A stretch of DNA of 5,890 nucleotides, from assembly GCA_028706835.1 (NCBI GenBank), contig JAQTVL010000303.1, forward strand, positions 1 to 5,890, written 5' to 3'. How positions within the stretch are numbered: position 1 is the stretch's first letter; the number at the start of each line of letters is the position of its first letter. The translations under genes were made by a program, and so were the position numbers. Positions 4,354-5,890 of the stretch are shown here, one piece after another. Under the pieces are notes generated by a model. That model was not told the origin of the DNA and searched no databases. It was given only the letters and a program-made list of their open reading frames with translations. This DNA is from Phycisphaerae bacterium (GTDB taxonomy: Bacteria > Planctomycetota > Phycisphaerae > JAJVII01).

Positions 4354-5634
4354 TCAGTGACGCACCCTGACACGTACCTTCAGGATGATCTCAGGCGTAT
4401 CGGCGTCCCCGGGTTGGAGGCCGACCTCGCCTTCCCAATCGGCTGGGGACTCGCTGGACGTGCGAACCGACAGGTTGACCAGGGCGAACGAGTGCGCGGG
4501 AATACGCCCTGGGCAGTTCTGGGCAACGATGCTGCCGGACGTGTCCCGGGTGCGAATCGTCACGTGGCCGATCACGATCGGTTTCGGGCCGGGGTTCCTG
4601 ACGACAAACAGGACCGCCCGGCCGCTGCCGGGCGATGCATCAATCGTCTGTTGACTCTCCGCCGCCGCAACGACGGGCAGTTCGCCGTCGAGCACTTTCC
4701 TGCGATTGGCGTCGCCCAGCGCAATCACGACATCCGTGACCCGTCCATCCCGCAGCCGCAGAACAGCAGGCGTCTGGACGAACCAGTCGCGGGACGAGTC
4801 GATCTGTCCGTTCAGAAACAGGGCGTCCTTGTATACGAACTCGCTGGCCTCCGTGTGCGGCGGCATGTGGATCAGGGCGACCTTTGCGATCCGGCCCGGG
4901 CCGACCGCCCGCGCCTTTGCCGCCAGGTCCGGCACCAGCGCCCGACAGCCGGCGCAGCCGTCATGGACCAGCACGACCAGCCAATCGCCTTGCTTCAGGT
5001 CATCCGCAATGTCGATGTAGCTCGCGATCGGCAGCGGCCGGCCGACCCACGTCTCGGGCTCCAGCAGCACGGTGCGGTCCGCGTTGTCGAGCGAACCGTC
5101 AGCCGCCAGTTTGGCCGGCGAGAACCGCAGCACGGGGATCGCCGTTGCGACCATGACCGGAATTGCGATGGCCCAGGCGATGAGGAATCGCCGCCACTGG
5201 GTGAACGGCCACCAGGCGGCAGTCCGCGGGCGCACGACAGCCAACATCGCGACGATCGCCAGATCGAGCATGAGGGTGTACTGCGGCGGCACGGTCAGTC
5301 GCCCGAAACATCCGCAACTGGCTTCGCCGTGAATGAACTTGGTTGCCGTGACAACGGAGAACGCGGTAAACATGAGCAGTGACGCCAGCCACGAGAGTCG
5401 GCGGGCCCATCCGCTGAGCAGCCACAACGCCATCGCGATTTCGAAATCGGCCTCGGCCAGATTCACCCATCGACTGGCGAGGAAGCCCTTCCCAAGCGGC
5501 GGCTGAGTCGCCAGTTGGTGGATCTTGAGCAAGGCGGCGGCGATGAGCACCAGGGGGATCAGCACGCGCGGAATCCAGAACCAATCGCGCGACGGGCAAG
5601 AGAGGGCGGACGTTTGGGGTGTCGTGTCGGCCAT
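4354..5634 (-). CDS. MauE/DoxX-like membrane protein fused to a CxxC thioredoxin-like domain and DUF1573-type tail
   Basis: This 426-aa protein has three parts. Residues 20-135 form a MauE/DoxX-like bundle: helices near 21-37, 62-77, 79-98 and 119-134, with the family's SCGCFG cysteine pair at C107/C109. A fifth helix at about 150-168 leads to the exterior. Residues 190-320 resemble a thioredoxin domain, with CAGC at C227/C230 in VLVHDGCAGC and TPA (288-290) as the cis-proline element. Residues 335-426 are an Ig-like module resembling DUF1573 (VVRNPGPKPIVIGHV, then a lone C374 in AQNCPGRIP). By analogy with MauE and vitamin K epoxide reductase-like systems, the helices may pass electrons to or from the external thioredoxin domain. 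ATG 5634 follows GGAGG by six bases; an earlier in-frame start (5790) falls in repeat sequence. Confidence 0.8.
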   Translation of the reverse strand: MADTTPQTSALSCPSRDWFWIPRVLIPLVLIAAALLKIHQLATQPPLGKGFLASRWVNLAEADFEIAMALWLLSGWARRLSWLASLLMFTAFSVVTATKFIHGEASCGCFGRLTVPPQYTLMLDLAIVAMLAVVRPRTAAWWPFTQWRRFLIAWAIAIPVMVATAIPVLRFSPAKLAADGSLDNADRTVLLEPETWVGRPLPIASYIDIADDLKQGDWLVVLVHDGCAGCRALVPDLAAKARAVGPGRIAKVALIHMPPHTEASEFVYKDALFLNGQIDSSRDWFVQTPAVLRLRDGRVTDVVIALGDANRRKVLDGELPVVAAAESQQTIDASPGSGRAVLFVVRNPGPKPIVIGHVTIRTRDTSGSIVAQNCPGRIPAHSFALVNLSVRTSSESPADWEGEVGLQPGDADTPEIILKVRVRVRH

Positions 5635-5655
5635 CCGGAACCTCCGGCCTTCCGG
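5635..5655 (-). promoter_or_regulatory. Hairpin presenting the ribosome site of the membrane fusion gene
   Basis: In the minus-strand RNA, CCGGAA (5655-5650) pairs with TTCCGG (5640-5635), leaving a nine-base loop that contains the GGAGG ribosome site. The stem ends directly against the ATG at 5634. It could tune initiation. Confidence 0.3.
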
Positions 5656-5763
5656 GCATTCTTCTTCGCCCCTGGCGATCGGTGGCGGCCTGGTCACCGA
5701 TGATCTACTCTTCTTGCGTGGAGTCAAAGCAAATCGCGGCGTCAGAACGGCCGCGTCGGGGGC

Positions 5764-5839
5764 TGTCAGGGGGCGCCCAAAACCTACCACCGCGGGGCGC
5801 TTGAAAACCTACCACCAAGGGGGCTCCGAACCGACCACC
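5764..5839. mobile_element. Possible end of an IS21-family element: three direct repeats behind a TGTCA tip
   Basis: Starting from TGTCA (5764-5768), three units of the form GGGGCGC..AAAACCTACCACC follow. AAAACCTACCACC is exact at 5779-5791 and 5804-5816, and degenerate (GAACCGACCACC) at 5828-5839, with spacings of 25 and 23 bases. IS21-family termini typically combine a short tip such as TGTCA with several internal repeats for the transposase. The rest of the element, including istA/istB, would lie beyond 5890 and is not visible. No ORF of recognisable transposase type is seen in the remaining 50 bases, so it may also be a remnant or an unrelated regulator site. Confidence 0.4.
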
Positions 5840-5890
5840 TGAGGAGTCAGCGGTTGGACCATGTAGGCTCTCCGGTCCGCAATGGCGCGG

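Noticed and set aside
4063..5382. Long 439-codon open frame on the plus strand
   Set aside because: It is antisense to the membrane fusion gene and is Arg/Pro/Asp-rich without domains; high GC keeps such shadow frames open.
5764..5839. CRISPR array
   Set aside because: The repeat unit is only about 13 exact bases, the intervals of about ten bases are too short to be spacers, and there are no cas genes.

Overview
The window is GC-rich bacterial DNA with tightly packed genes that have strong GC preference at third codon positions. The combination of DUF1573-type proteins, a MauE/DoxX-type redox membrane protein and an excisionase-type HTH fused to a receiver domain is common in Planctomycetes (for example Phycisphaerae). 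That assignment is inferred from gene content; there is no rRNA or marker gene here to confirm it.

Layout, left to right. At 1-79 the 5' end of a gene on the minus strand runs off the left edge, perhaps with a one-base frame disruption. At 109-891 (minus) lies a UlaG-like metallo-beta-lactamase-fold hydrolase, with its promoter and a tandem 16-bp repeat just upstream. At 1063-1635 (minus) is a 190-aa regulator made of a MerR/excisionase-type HTH and a receiver domain. A gap of about 600 bases (1636-2231) holds the regulator's promoter, an AT-rich stretch, a long imperfect hairpin and a T-tract terminator-like structure. On the plus strand a promoter (2153-2180) leads into a 36-codon TTG-start ORF whose stop overlaps (ATGA) the start of a DUF1573 lipoprotein (2339-2845). 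That gene converges on, and overlaps by 86 bp, a secreted thioredoxin-fold protein (2760-3218, minus). The latter is the second gene of an operon headed by a zinc-independent MDR-family NADP-dependent oxidoreductase (3233-4237). At 4354-5634 (minus) is a 426-aa membrane protein joining a MauE/DoxX-like four/five-helix module, a CxxC thioredoxin-like domain and an Ig-like DUF1573-type tail. At the right edge (5764-5839) three ~24-bp direct repeats behind a TGTCA tip look like the end of an IS21-family element whose body lies outside the window.

The central theme is thiol/redox chemistry outside the cytoplasm: a secreted CxxC protein, a CEC-containing DUF1573 lipoprotein, and a membrane protein that carries both thioredoxin-like and DUF1573-like parts. 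They probably act in one envelope redox or metal/cofactor maturation pathway, but no substrate can be read from the sequence. Promoters with an almost constant TTGnnn-16-TAnnnT form precede three of the transcription units and support the chosen starts.
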